In this document: piece by piece, positions 1 through 9,000 of the stretch
How positions within the stretch are numbered: the first letter of the stretch is position 1
Layout of the letters: every line of letters starts with the position of its first letter
DNA from: Whitmania pigra
Taxonomy: Eukaryota; Annelida; Clitellata; Hirudinida; Haemopidae
Reading direction: 5' to 3'
Assembly (NCBI GenBank): GCA_021613335.1
Contig: JAJTWR010000021.1
Span: forward strand, 1,547,501 to 1,611,500
Length of the DNA: 64,000 bases
Notes under the pieces: model-generated
What the model saw: the letters and a program-made list of their open reading frames with translations, nothing else
Database searches by the model: none
Told to the model about the DNA's origin: nothing
Made by a program: the position numbers and the translations under genes

Positions 1-1164
1 ATAAAGTGGATTAATAGAATAAATATATGCATTATTAATATAATAAGCTCAGCAATAATTACTTTTACACCTCTATGATGTTTTAATCACCATAAATTGT
101 GACTATAATTGTTGAAATTTATCATATAAAAACTAATTGAAAATAAATTTTCCAATCAACCATTGTTTCCGATCGACTGAGGTTCGGTGCTCTTCAATGT
201 AATCGATTCTGAAGTTTGTTTTGAAAATGATTTCTTGTCTTAAATGAATTGTTTATCTCGAAAGATTTATTAATTATGAAGTAGTTATACTTTCATTTCT
301 TGGTGAAGTTGGGCTTTCTGTCGATGATGACACTTTGGAAATATTAACAATAATAGTTAATAATAATAATACTATTATTACTATTCTACTATTAATAGTA
401 ATAGTTATACTAATATTAATATTAATTAAGAATCAATAGTAAGTTAAATTATGTGAATGTACTTCAATCGTACAGTACAACTTAAGAAAGCAGCGCAAGC
501 TGGGTCTGGAACACTACTGTTGCTCTTACTGTTTCACGCAGAACATCCATCTGAGCTAACTTGCATTTTCAAAGTAAAGTTTTTATTCAAGAAGTTACAA
601 TGACAGTGCAATAAATTAAATGCAATATTAATAATTAATCAGTTAATACGAGTGCAAGAAATTATTATATAATTAAACAATACCCATCTTCAGAGTCACG
701 ATAAGATTGAGATATAAAACCTTTCCTATATTGTTGAGAACCTTCATGACTTTGAATGTCAAACAATTTCTTAAACTTATCGTTTCAATCTTTCACTTTT
801 ACAATTCTTTCAATCGGCTTCGTTGATTGCAAAAAAAACACCGCACGAGCACAGATATATCCGCTCGAGAAAAATATTCTCCAGGAAAGTATTACTAAAA
901 AATTTTTTTCAAAAAAAGTCAACAATCTTCATTAATGTCAATCGCATCATGATAACAACTTCAAGCAGAATGTCAGGACTGATGTGAAAGGACAGCAAAA
1001 TGTGAGCTGGTCTGAGTGACTCGAGGGTACCTCCAACTGCTTGAACGAGTGAAAACCAGCATGATCCTGATTTCAAACAATAACAAATGCTCTACCAAAT
1101 CGATTGCTATGAGTGCTTAATAATTTTAAGCAAATTAATTAAAATTAATATTAATATTAATTGT
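1..1164. other. Gene-free AT-rich flank
   Basis: No supported gene. The stretch is very AT-rich, with a run of ATT/AAT trinucleotides and a self-complementary AT block around 340-430. A minus-strand open frame of about 60 codons near 920-1080 has no recognisable family match or splice context and was not called. Confidence 0.5.
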
Positions 1165-1512
1165 TAATATTTAATAAATAATTTCTAAAACTATTTTCAC
1201 TTTTTTTTCCATGATTAGAATTTTTAAAAAATGTTGAAAAATTATGTGAAATTTTGCAGATTTATTTGTCACTATACCACTTCTGTGGCGTATTTACAAC
1301 TAATAATGGCTCAAATCGCACGAAGCAATCTCGCACCAACAAAATTGGAAGAATCAATTTCACTCCTGATCGAAGGAATTTATCAGATATTTCGATACTT
1401 CTTTTCCTGTAGATACTTTGAAGGTACAGTCTCCTTAAAAATGTCTGCATGGGATACCTGTTCATTGATGCTCAGCTTAGACCACTCCTACCCACAAAAC
1501 AAGATGCCACAT
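1165..1512 (+). repeat. Dispersed repeat family R1, copy 1
   Basis: This segment aligns along most of its length, with small indels, to 22763-23121 in the same orientation. Shared blocks include the stretch beginning TGGCTCAAATCGCACGAAGC and the stretch around CTTAAAAATGTCTGCATGGG. The open frame across this copy is not matched by an intact frame in the second copy, so a non-coding interspersed element is more likely than a gene. Family unknown. Confidence 0.75.
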
Positions 1513-1849
1513 CAGATCCAGTAAGTTATGACCAATGTCGCTCCTGTCTTCTTGTTGTCGTTGAATGGATCAGGTGATCAATAAAGACATTATGAGCAGA
1601 CAACCAGCCTTATATCTCCTAATCAACACGGCTTTCTGAATGTGGTAATTCCTGACACCACATTGATGAAGTAATATACATTTTAATAACAAATAAATAG
1701 CCATTAATGTTTAGATATTGTTGTTAGCCCTCCAAAACTAAGGCATAATTTTTTAGAGTTTGTTGAAATTATGAGCATCCCACAATGTTTTTACTCAATT
1801 AACCAATCATTTAAGTATAACTCGCTATAAACATTTGTTAAAATCTAAT

Positions 1850-1855
1850 TTTAAT
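1850..1855 (-). terminator. Possible CPSF1 poly(A) signal
   Basis: Read on the minus strand this is ATTAAA, the commonest variant poly(A) signal, about 55 nt downstream of the CPSF1 stop codon. No canonical AATAAA lies closer. The call rests on position and motif only. Confidence 0.35.
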
Positions 1856-1909
1856 TGAATTATAAATTTTGTAAAGTTTAAAAAGGAAACATGAGAATGA
1901 AAATAAGAA

Positions 1910-4900
1910 CTAAAAGTGGGATGTTGAAAGTTCAATCTGGAGGAGGTCCGATGCAATCTGCTCCATTGATGAGCCAATCCTGCTCGCAATCATCTTCTTT
2001 TCTTCAAAGGTTAGTTCGTGGAATCTTGATATCAGAACCCCGTCCAATATTGAAGGTTGATTCGATGTGCTTTCAGAGTACCTGGCGGCTTTGGGATTCA
2101 ATTGGGCGGTATGAGAAATGTTCCAAGTTAGAACGGTCTGCAGCATCAACAATCTTCTGTAAATTTTGTCCTGCAGAGGCACTACGAATCCGATGCTTCC
2201 ATCTAAAGTCGAGAGATATGTCGTGTGACGATCGACAAATTCGTTGTGTTTGGAAGAGCATTTCATGCGGAACATGGAGTTCACTTGGCTTCCTATGTTA
2301 AAGCAGGCACTTTGAATTAATTTCTGTCCTCTTTCGCTTTCTCTTAGTTCCGGGTGGTATGAAAAACACAGAAGGTTGTTGCTGGAATCTGTTGCCAAAA
2401 AATGAAGATTATCTTTGTCCACCAAATATTCTACGGAATTAATGTGTCTTTGCTTCATGTCTCTGCTCACTATGGAGAGAACTTTCATATCTTCTTGGTA
2501 CCTGTATAAAGTGACACTTTTAAAGACATCTCCAACAAGCAGGAGATTCTTGATGACAGAAATGGAATGTACGTAAATCAGAGCATCAATGAAGGCCACA
2601 ACCTTCACATCTCCATCCTTCATCTGTGATATATAAATCTTCTGACCTATAGCGCTGACAAGGTGACCTTGGATTCCTGCCACAGCACTAACCCCTCCCT
2701 TATGCTCCTTGGTATGTTCGACCTTCAACTTGTACCTCGTCAGAGGGGCTCCAGGCTCGGGGACGACGTCTATTACGTCCATGATGATGATTCTTCCTTT
2801 GCTCGGGACATCTTCAGTGCATGAATATGTAGTACCACAAACAATATAGTCCTTCGTTCCACCTTTAGTTCCTCCAGATTTCAATGTTATTATTTGTAAG
2901 CAAGTAACGCGTTCAAAATCATCGAGTTCAAATTGACACTGAGGAATTAGCTCCCAAGTTGAACCAGAGTAAAATTGCAAACTGAAATTATCCACTTTAG
3001 GGTAAAGAAATTTTTCTTCTTTGTCGACTTGCACAATCTCGAGTTCATTGTCTTTGACGATCCTTGGGATCTTGTTGCAAGGTTTGGGCACACTTATGGA
3101 GACGGCATAAACTTTCTTCTCCATGTGGTAGGCCAACTGATAAGGAGTTCCCATTAGTGGAATTACACGGAGCGGCCAAGCCGAGTCATAGATTTTATCG
3201 GAATAGAGCTTTGACATCTGAAGTTGTTTTTTCGAATTCAGGTAAGCAAATCCATTTTGACAATTTCCACTGTGGAAGAATGAAAATGCTGTAATAGGTC
3301 CGTCGAATGTCATGGGATGCAGTCTAAGAATTCCTCTGGAAGTCATAAAAATCCAAAGAGGTCGATATCCGCAGAGGAAAACGCCAGAGAGACTTGAGAC
3401 GTTTTCAAACAGACGAAGTAGTCCTGGTCCACTTCTGACCAGAAGAGCGTCGTTGCAATCGCTAGTGGCACTCGAGACATGAGTTACTTTTTTGAACCTC
3501 AGTTCAGAATGATATGGCTCACTTGGATTCGCATAACTGAAGGCTTCATATATTACGAGATCCTGGTTAATGATGACCAACAAGTGAGGCCTTAGATTGT
3601 TGTGTCCTAATCCTGCAACAGTTATTTCTCTAATATTTGTGCTTTCATTTTGGCTTAATTGACGATACGATTCGTCACCCAAGATATTATAAAGGACGTG
3701 ATGACCATTGCCGAAGCCGGGAGATTTAAATTTCAGTTCTAAGTCTGGTAAAGAATAAATGGTAAGGTCTCCGTTTCTTTGATGAGTTATAAGCCAATGA
3801 GACGATTTATTTGATGCAGTTGGCTTGATTTGCATTTTTTCATTTTTGTGATTTCCGTAAAGAAACACTTCCTCATCTAGCATGTCTATGTCGTGGTCAA
3901 ATTCTTCTTGAGTCGAAGAACTTGAAAAAGTCTGACCACAAAAAATTCCTGAATCGTCACGGTAAAGACTTATACAAGTAACGTTTTTCAAAGTATTCTC
4001 AGTCTTGTTACAGACCAAATGGAATGAATTACCTGTTTCATCTTTTTCAAGGGAAACTATCATTAATTCGTTAGACTCTGTCAGAAGAGCAAGGTAAGGA
4101 TCTGTCGAAGCACAGCTAACAACCGGCGATCTTTGGTCCAGCAAAATGGTTTGTAAACATTTGGTTCCTTGCATGAGTCTTATTCTGGACTTTGAAACTT
4201 GGACGATGTATTTATTACCACCCAAGTTACCAGCGAATATGGTTGCTTCTTTAGTAATGAAGCCCGTACGATCAAGTTGCGCGATTTGACTGCCAGTCTT
4301 AATGATCACGGTTGACCGTAGTCTATTCATGATCATCAATGAAAGGTAGTCGTTATCACCACCTCCTGATTCGTCTTTAACAATGACTGACCACATGTCT
4401 GTACAATCGGCCATACTGAATGATGCCACGATTTCTGGACGAATGTTCCTTTGAAGGACTGAAATGGCTCCGTTCCTGTTGAAGCCCGAGATTGTCACAA
4501 GGTCTATGGCAGGATTTGCCGAATCTGCAAACTCTTCCTTCATAATGTATGAGGGTCCAATGATTGTCTGGTTACAGGGTCCGATGTTCAAAAAACTGTC
4601 GCATATTTCTATCGTGAACTGAGCAGGTCTGCATTTCCTGGCTTTTCTACCGTACAGGTTCATTTCTTCGAGATCCTCATTGTCATTGCTCGAATCGCAT
4701 TTCATTTGTTCTTTCTCGTCTAAATGCTTTTTCGAAAACTTCAAAAGGTTTGATTTTTCCAATCGGGAACCCAAGAACAAATAATTCTTATCCAAAACAC
4801 ATATGCAAGTGGCCATGACGCTGACGAGTACTTTGTCAAATTGGAAGCCGTTAACAGTGCTTGCGTTGTCATCCAGCAGCGATAGGACGTAGAGTTCTCC

Positions 4901-5845
4901 TTCTTTCGTTGTTATGAATATTTGTTTGTAGTCGATGGGGCAGAATTTGCAACAGTCCAGAGTCAATTCATCAATTTCTTGGAGCTTCATTGGAAAGTTT
5001 GTAGTAGCACATCCGATGCTGTTCAATGATACTGCAAGAGGAGGACAGTTCTGATTTAAATAAATCAACGAATTGGTGGAAAAAACCAAAACTCCTCCCA
5101 AAGGATGGGGAACGCTCAGCAACTCGAACGCATCAAAAGGTAGTCCGTTGATATTCCACACTGATGGGTTCGTCTGCTGTTCAAGGTCGATGGAGATGAG
5201 CAGCATTGCAAGAGAATCCTTTTTCACAGCAATTCTCCCAGCCCACGTCGGCACAGGTTCGTGCAATATGGCGACGGTTGGTTCCAGGTAACCATGCAAA
5301 AACTGAAAATCCAGGACGTTCATCAAGCTCTCATTCAAACTTCCCAGGTTGACAACGTACGAAGATCCGACAACGACCTGATTGTGATTAATGGAAATTG
5401 GAATCACAGCCAGCCTGTTGCCGTTTATCAGGGCAGCGGCGCATCTTGATTCGGGATCGGACCTGATGAGGGGAAGGCTGCTGGTATATTGTACTTTGAT
5501 GTCCCTCAAATGATCCTGTTCGTAATTGTGGAAGCATATTGTTTTCAAATCGTGTGTTTCGTCGTCATATTGCACTATGGAGAGCTTAGCTTCCTTGAAA
5601 GCGAGAAGAAGATAATCCGTACAATTGTTCCCTTTTATTGGCTCCATTGAAACAATCTTCTCGGTGACTTTGAACGTCATCAGACATTCCATAAATGACT
5701 TGGTTGGTTCCTCTCTCACTTCGTAAACCTGTAATTCGTTTGCTGTTGAAACTATTATGTTTTCTTCGTGGGCATTTATAAAGTTGCACACGAGGGCCGA
5801 TTCGATCCCGGTGGGCGAATGAACTTCTTGAAATATTCCTTGCAT
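1910..5845 (-). CDS. CPSF1: CPSF1, cleavage and polyadenylation specificity factor 160 kDa subunit, intronless
   Basis: A 1311-residue protein in one uninterrupted frame. It matches CPSF160 from end to end: the N-terminus carries the PPTG/SPTG-type opening and the CNFxNAxExN stretch. The MMS1-type propeller region follows (PVPTWAGRIAVKKD, INGLPFDAFELL, CSDxxLNIGPC-like segment). The C-terminal CPSF_A region (about residues 950-1290) contains GGVSAVAGIQGHLVSAIGQ. In known animals CPSF160 is the scaffold of the nuclear CPSF complex and pairs with WDR33 to position CPSF30 for AAUAAA recognition. The human protein is somewhat longer (about 1440 residues); most of the difference lies in linker loops. 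The start ATG at 5845 matches the family N-terminus. Absence of introns is odd beside the 50-exon UBR5 in the same window. No poly(A) remnant is visible at the 3' end, so retroposition is possible but unproven. Function itself is not in doubt. Confidence 0.95.
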   Translation of the reverse strand: MQGIFQEVHSPTGIESALVCNFINAHEENIIVSTANELQVYEVREEPTKSFMECLMTFKVTEKIVSMEPIKGNNCTDYLLLAFKEAKLSIVQYDDETHDLKTICFHNYEQDHLRDIKVQYTSSLPLIRSDPESRCAAALINGNRLAVIPISINHNQVVVGSSYVVNLGSLNESLMNVLDFQFLHGYLEPTVAILHEPVPTWAGRIAVKKDSLAMLLISIDLEQQTNPSVWNINGLPFDAFELLSVPHPLGGVLVFSTNSLIYLNQNCPPLAVSLNSIGCATTNFPMKLQEIDELTLDCCKFCPIDYKQIFITTKEGELYVLSLLDDNASTVNGFQFDKVLVSVMATCICVLDKNYLFLGSRLEKSNLLKFSKKHLDEKEQMKCDSSNDNEDLEEMNLYGRKARKCRPAQFTIEICDSFLNIGPCNQTIIGPSYIMKEEFADSANPAIDLVTISGFNRNGAISVLQRNIRPEIVASFSMADCTDMWSVIVKDESGGGDNDYLSLMIMNRLRSTVIIKTGSQIAQLDRTGFITKEATIFAGNLGGNKYIVQVSKSRIRLMQGTKCLQTILLDQRSPVVSCASTDPYLALLTESNELMIVSLEKDETGNSFHLVCNKTENTLKNVTCISLYRDDSGIFCGQTFSSSSTQEEFDHDIDMLDEEVFLYGNHKNEKMQIKPTASNKSSHWLITHQRNGDLTIYSLPDLELKFKSPGFGNGHHVLYNILGDESYRQLSQNESTNIREITVAGLGHNNLRPHLLVIINQDLVIYEAFSYANPSEPYHSELRFKKVTHVSSATSDCNDALLVRSGPGLLRLFENVSSLSGVFLCGYRPLWIFMTSRGILRLHPMTFDGPITAFSFFHSGNCQNGFAYLNSKKQLQMSKLYSDKIYDSAWPLRVIPLMGTPYQLAYHMEKKVYAVSISVPKPCNKIPRIVKDNELEIVQVDKEEKFLYPKVDNFSLQFYSGSTWELIPQCQFELDDFERVTCLQIITLKSGGTKGGTKDYIVCGTTYSCTEDVPSKGRIIIMDVIDVVPEPGAPLTRYKLKVEHTKEHKGGVSAVAGIQGHLVSAIGQKIYISQMKDGDVKVVAFIDALIYVHSISVIKNLLLVGDVFKSVTLYRYQEDMKVLSIVSRDMKQRHINSVEYLVDKDNLHFLATDSSNNLLCFSYHPELRESERGQKLIQSACFNIGSQVNSMFRMKCSSKHNEFVDRHTTYLSTLDGSIGFVVPLQDKIYRRLLMLQTVLTWNISHTAQLNPKAARYSESTSNQPSILDGVLISRFHELTFEEKKMIASRIGSSMEQIASDLLQIELSTSHF

Positions 5846-6159
5846 AGCGACTGATTATCTGACTAAGGTCTTAAATTGAAATGATCGAATGCTGTGAATG
5901 TCGAGTAATCAAGTGTACAGCGTGATGATGTTTGTATGTTAATAACTTTCCTTCGACAACGCTAGAAAAAGATTCTAAATATTAAACAAAATTAATTACA
6001 AATATATTAATTACTTTTTTAATCAAAAAATAAAGATTCTAAATATTTTAATTTGTTTAATTTTAAAAAGTTAATAAATTCATTCTTAAACAAATTATCA
6101 AATTGCAAGGCTGAGTTTGCCTGTAAAATCGTGATATGTCAACGAAGAAGGGCTGTGCC

Positions 6160-6365
6160 CGGGAGCGCCCTTAAAATATTAACAAGATGTTTTATTAGCG
6201 TCCTTTGCATATCTAGATGATTAAGACGTGCTACCGCAACGGGATTCGAATCCGCGCTGCCATCGTGAGGGGCCCAGTTTTAACCATTAGGCCATGCGGG
6301 CGCAACGAAGCGTCCTTATCTATTTGATTAAAGTCCGTTGCATAACTAGAATGATTTGGACTTGT
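6160..6365 (-). repeat. tRNA-derived SINE, degraded tandem pair
   Basis: On the minus strand 6302-6225 resembles a tRNA: an A-box-like CATGGCCTAATGGTTAA and a B-box GGATTCGAATCCC are correctly spaced. The acceptor stem does not pair fully, so this is not a functional tRNA. It is followed by the tail motif AATCATCTAGATATGCAAAGG. A second, headless tail copy precedes it at about 6310-6365 (CAAATCATTCTAGTTATGCA on the minus strand). The same tail ends the SINEs at 14783-15000 and 55358-55562. Confidence 0.7.
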
Positions 6366-6707
6366 TAGCTAGTGTTAGTTATGAAAAATTAATGATATAT
6401 ATTAGTGTAATAATAGGGATGAAATAATAAGTTAAATAAAGTTTAAATAAAAATCACTAAAGTAATTGACTTCGATTTTTGCAAATCCATCTGTAGATGA
6501 TGTCCACACTCGCTGGATTGCTAAGCAAGGAACTCATATCAGATAGATTTGAATTGATTCTGAGTTCTCTCCTCAGGGCAGATTGGGCCGGACATAACGA
6601 TGCACCCTTGGTTTGTGACTCTATATAAATGATACTCATGTTGACGATCATGTTGCTGATGATTTTAACTACTGTTTGATGAAAGCATGTAACCAAAACA
6701 ACATGGA
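6366..6707. other. No gene seen
   Basis: AT-rich stretch. A 79-codon minus-strand open frame here has no recognisable domain or splice context and is not called. Confidence 0.4.
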
Positions 6708-6830
6708 GGTAATTTGGGGAAAGGGGGCAACATCCCCTCTGACTTTAGGTCAGACCCAATAAAAGGTCATCTCCTCAAGCTGTGCAAGGCTTGCCCCCTT
6801 CCCTTGGAAAATGCTGAAATGACGTCTCTG
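6708..6830 (-). repeat. Dispersed G/C-rich repeat family R2, copy 1
   Basis: The reverse complement aligns with 16105-16235, sharing GTCATTTCAGC and TTTTCCAAGGGA at one end, then AAAGTCA, then the run of C before CCCAAAT. The two copies are in inverted orientation about 9.4 kb apart. No coding potential. Family unknown. Confidence 0.6.
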
Positions 6831-6899
6831 CAATACAGAATCGTAATTACTGGATCGGCGATTGTAGCTATTTATTTTAGTTATATACTAGACTTTAAA

Positions 6900-7799
6900 T
6901 GACCTACTAAATGAGAATCTAAAAGTTAAGCAAAAGTGCATAAAATGCAGTTAAATATGTCTTAGCTCAAACTCCACTTAGTACATGGTCCATTTGGCCA
7001 CATGCTCCCTATCTATAATTCAAGAAAAAGATTAGGAAAATGTTATCAATTTAATCGAATGTAAATTTATTTAACAAAATAGAAGCTATTCGACGTTGAG
7101 GGCAAACAAGCGATAATTATATTGAAAAAGTTGAAAATTGTGTCCATATCCCAAACTCATTTGCATTTTATTAAAACTTTTTTGTTTGCATATTTACAAA
7201 AAAAATCATTTTATAAAGTTGCTTAAGTAAGTTTTATGAATTTACAACCATTCAGTTTTCTTTTTTTCTTAGGGAATTCAAACAAATGGTCAAAGTGGTC
7301 ATTTTGTTATTCTAAATTAGTCTTTTCACCCTCATCCGTTACCTGGCGATTTGTTTTGCTACTAAAATCTTATTTTACAAATCATGCCAGTTATCTTTCA
7401 GGACATCGTTTTCACATGTGACCATGCAAAAAAAAAAAAAATAAAAAAACTGAAGTAAATTAGAGTAAATTATTGCTGGCGTATTTTCTTAAGGGGTGCT
7501 ACAATGCATTCATCATTTATAGCTAATTATACTTGTACTTTTTTCAAATTTATGTTTTAAAACACGTCAAGCTGCTTTTTGAGCCTCTTGGACTTTGTTT
7601 GTCACGAAAATAGTATACTCCTGGGCAGACATGATAGTAGTTTCATTCAGAGGACGATGTTCATGTAGGCCATACCCTAAATAAATCTTCCAAATATGGA
7701 ATAAAGGTGTGGTTGTGCTGTGGCACTAACTTCGAATTAAATTTGGAACCAGTTATCGGTTAATGTATTCAATTCACACAATTTTAACATAAAATACAT
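6900..7799. other. Mostly empty AT-rich stretch
   Basis: No gene. A poly-A run lies near 7428. A minus-strand frame at about 7720-7570 is open for about 50 codons and ends near a stop. It may be a transposon-protein fragment, but no family could be named. Confidence 0.4.
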
Positions 7800-7899
7800 T
7801 GACGGGGCTGTTTTGACGCCGGGCTATTTTGACCGGGGCTATTTTTTCGGGGCTGTTTTGACGGGGTTTTTTGCCGCAGGGCTGTTATGACGGGTCACC
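7800..7899 (+). repeat. Solo terminal repeat of the foldback-like element
   Basis: Consists of imperfect GGGGCTGTTTTGACG-type units of about 15 bp and ends in GGGCTGTTATGACGGGTCACC-like sequence, the same end as the element terminus at 28610. No opposing terminus is visible nearby, so this is a solitary end or a truncated copy. Confidence 0.7.
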
Positions 7900-7904
7900 A
7901 GAGT

Positions 7905-8300
7905 CGAATTACCTTCTATCTTTGTATCCGATGGCAACAAAACTTTAGTATTATATGCTCATAAAAAAGGTAAATTTTATTTCTTCAGTCAAATGTCAAA
8001 AATGCACCATGATAAGAGGGTTCGAAACAAAAACCTGAGATTATCCTTCAATGTAATAAAATAAGAGCGGCATAGAAAACTAGGATCTTTTGGCCTGCAT
8101 CTATTCTTACAAACGAAAAATCAAAAGGTATCCTATAGTCATGTTCTTCAATATGCTAGGCACAGATGCCGTTGTCAGTTTCGTAATTTGGAAGTGCAAT
8201 AACTCATGATTGGAACAAGTCGCGCAAATGATGCGTCGACGCCTGTTTATCGAAGTCTCGCCCAGCCATTGACTAAAAGATGTTTGGTCGACACAAACTC
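7905..8300 (+). pseudogene. piggyBac-family transposase remnant
   Basis: Translating across frames gives the DDE-domain C-terminal half of a piggyBac transposase: MHHDKRV, then KPEIIL-CNKTKSGI, YSYKRKIKRYPIVMFFNML, and VVSFVIWK, in family order. Several stops and frameshifts interrupt it (around 8065, 8135 and 8200), so it is dead. It lies immediately right of the solo tandem-repeat terminus ending at 7899. Whether the two belonged to one element is unknown. Confidence 0.75.
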
Positions 8301-9000
8301 AGGAAACTGATCATGGATGCATTTCAAAATCTCAAGTTAAGCTCTGGAGAACTTGATACAATGAATGAAAGAACTAGTTAAAGTAAAGAAAACACAGGAC
8401 TTTATCACCTGTGCCCGCGCGAATTGACCTGCTTGTCCATCACACTTTGTCAACAGATCAAATGTGACAAATCTCATATAACTGTAACAATAATATGTAA
8501 CAGCATATAACTATAGAATTTAGAGATATTATTCGCAGTAACATTGATCAGCTTTATAAATTGAATCTCAAATGTGTAATTTAATTAATTTTTATTTGAT
8601 AAAAAGTATTGTTTTAAGTTGTTTTAATCAATGAGTTCAAGGTATTTTTCTGACTTAAAACGTTCGCATGCATAAATTTAAAATAAATAAAATTGATATT
8701 ATTCAAACTTTGCAAAAAAAAATTCTCTGAATTAATGTTAAAAGAAAACAAATAAGGGTACAATTTGAACCCCAAGAACCGGGAACGTAACTTTTTAGCA
8801 TAAACTGTATGAGGATTAAGACTGATGTATCCTTCCTCCCTAAAAGGTTGAAAACGTGAAATCTTGAGGGCACAAAATTTGCAAAATAAATTATAAGAGT
8901 ATAAAAACAAATAAATAATTATAAGAATAAAAAAAAGAGATGCAAAAACGGGGAAAAAGTCTTTCATGATGAACTTTCTTGCTACTTAACATGTTAAGAA
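8301..9000. other. 3' flank of the SLC5 gene, no gene called
   Basis: AT-rich. On the minus strand a good acceptor (TTTTCAACCTTTTAG near 8840) precedes a short open frame. It is an alternative terminal exon for the SLC5 gene, but its best frame does not continue exon 14 naturally, so the exon ending at 9001 is preferred. Confidence 0.4.

Noticed and set aside
920..1080. About 60-codon minus-strand open frame of hydrophobic character
   Set aside because: No recognisable family, start context or splice partner; could be a repeat-derived frame.
1231..1524. 97-codon open frame on the plus strand
   Set aside because: It lies in dispersed repeat R1 and the frame is not kept in the second copy at 22763-23121.
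1910..5845. CPSF1 as a dead processed pseudogene
   Set aside because: The frame is intact over 1311 codons and conserved segments persist throughout, which would not be expected of a neutral retrocopy.
6225..6302. Functional tRNA gene
   Set aside because: A and B boxes are present but the acceptor and T stems do not pair, and the block carries the SINE tail.
8614..8967. Minus-strand open frame as the SLC5 terminal exon
   Set aside because: The acceptor near 8840 is good but the phase from exon 14 gives a poor continuation; the exon at 9092-9001 keeps phase and ends in a stop after a short polar tail.
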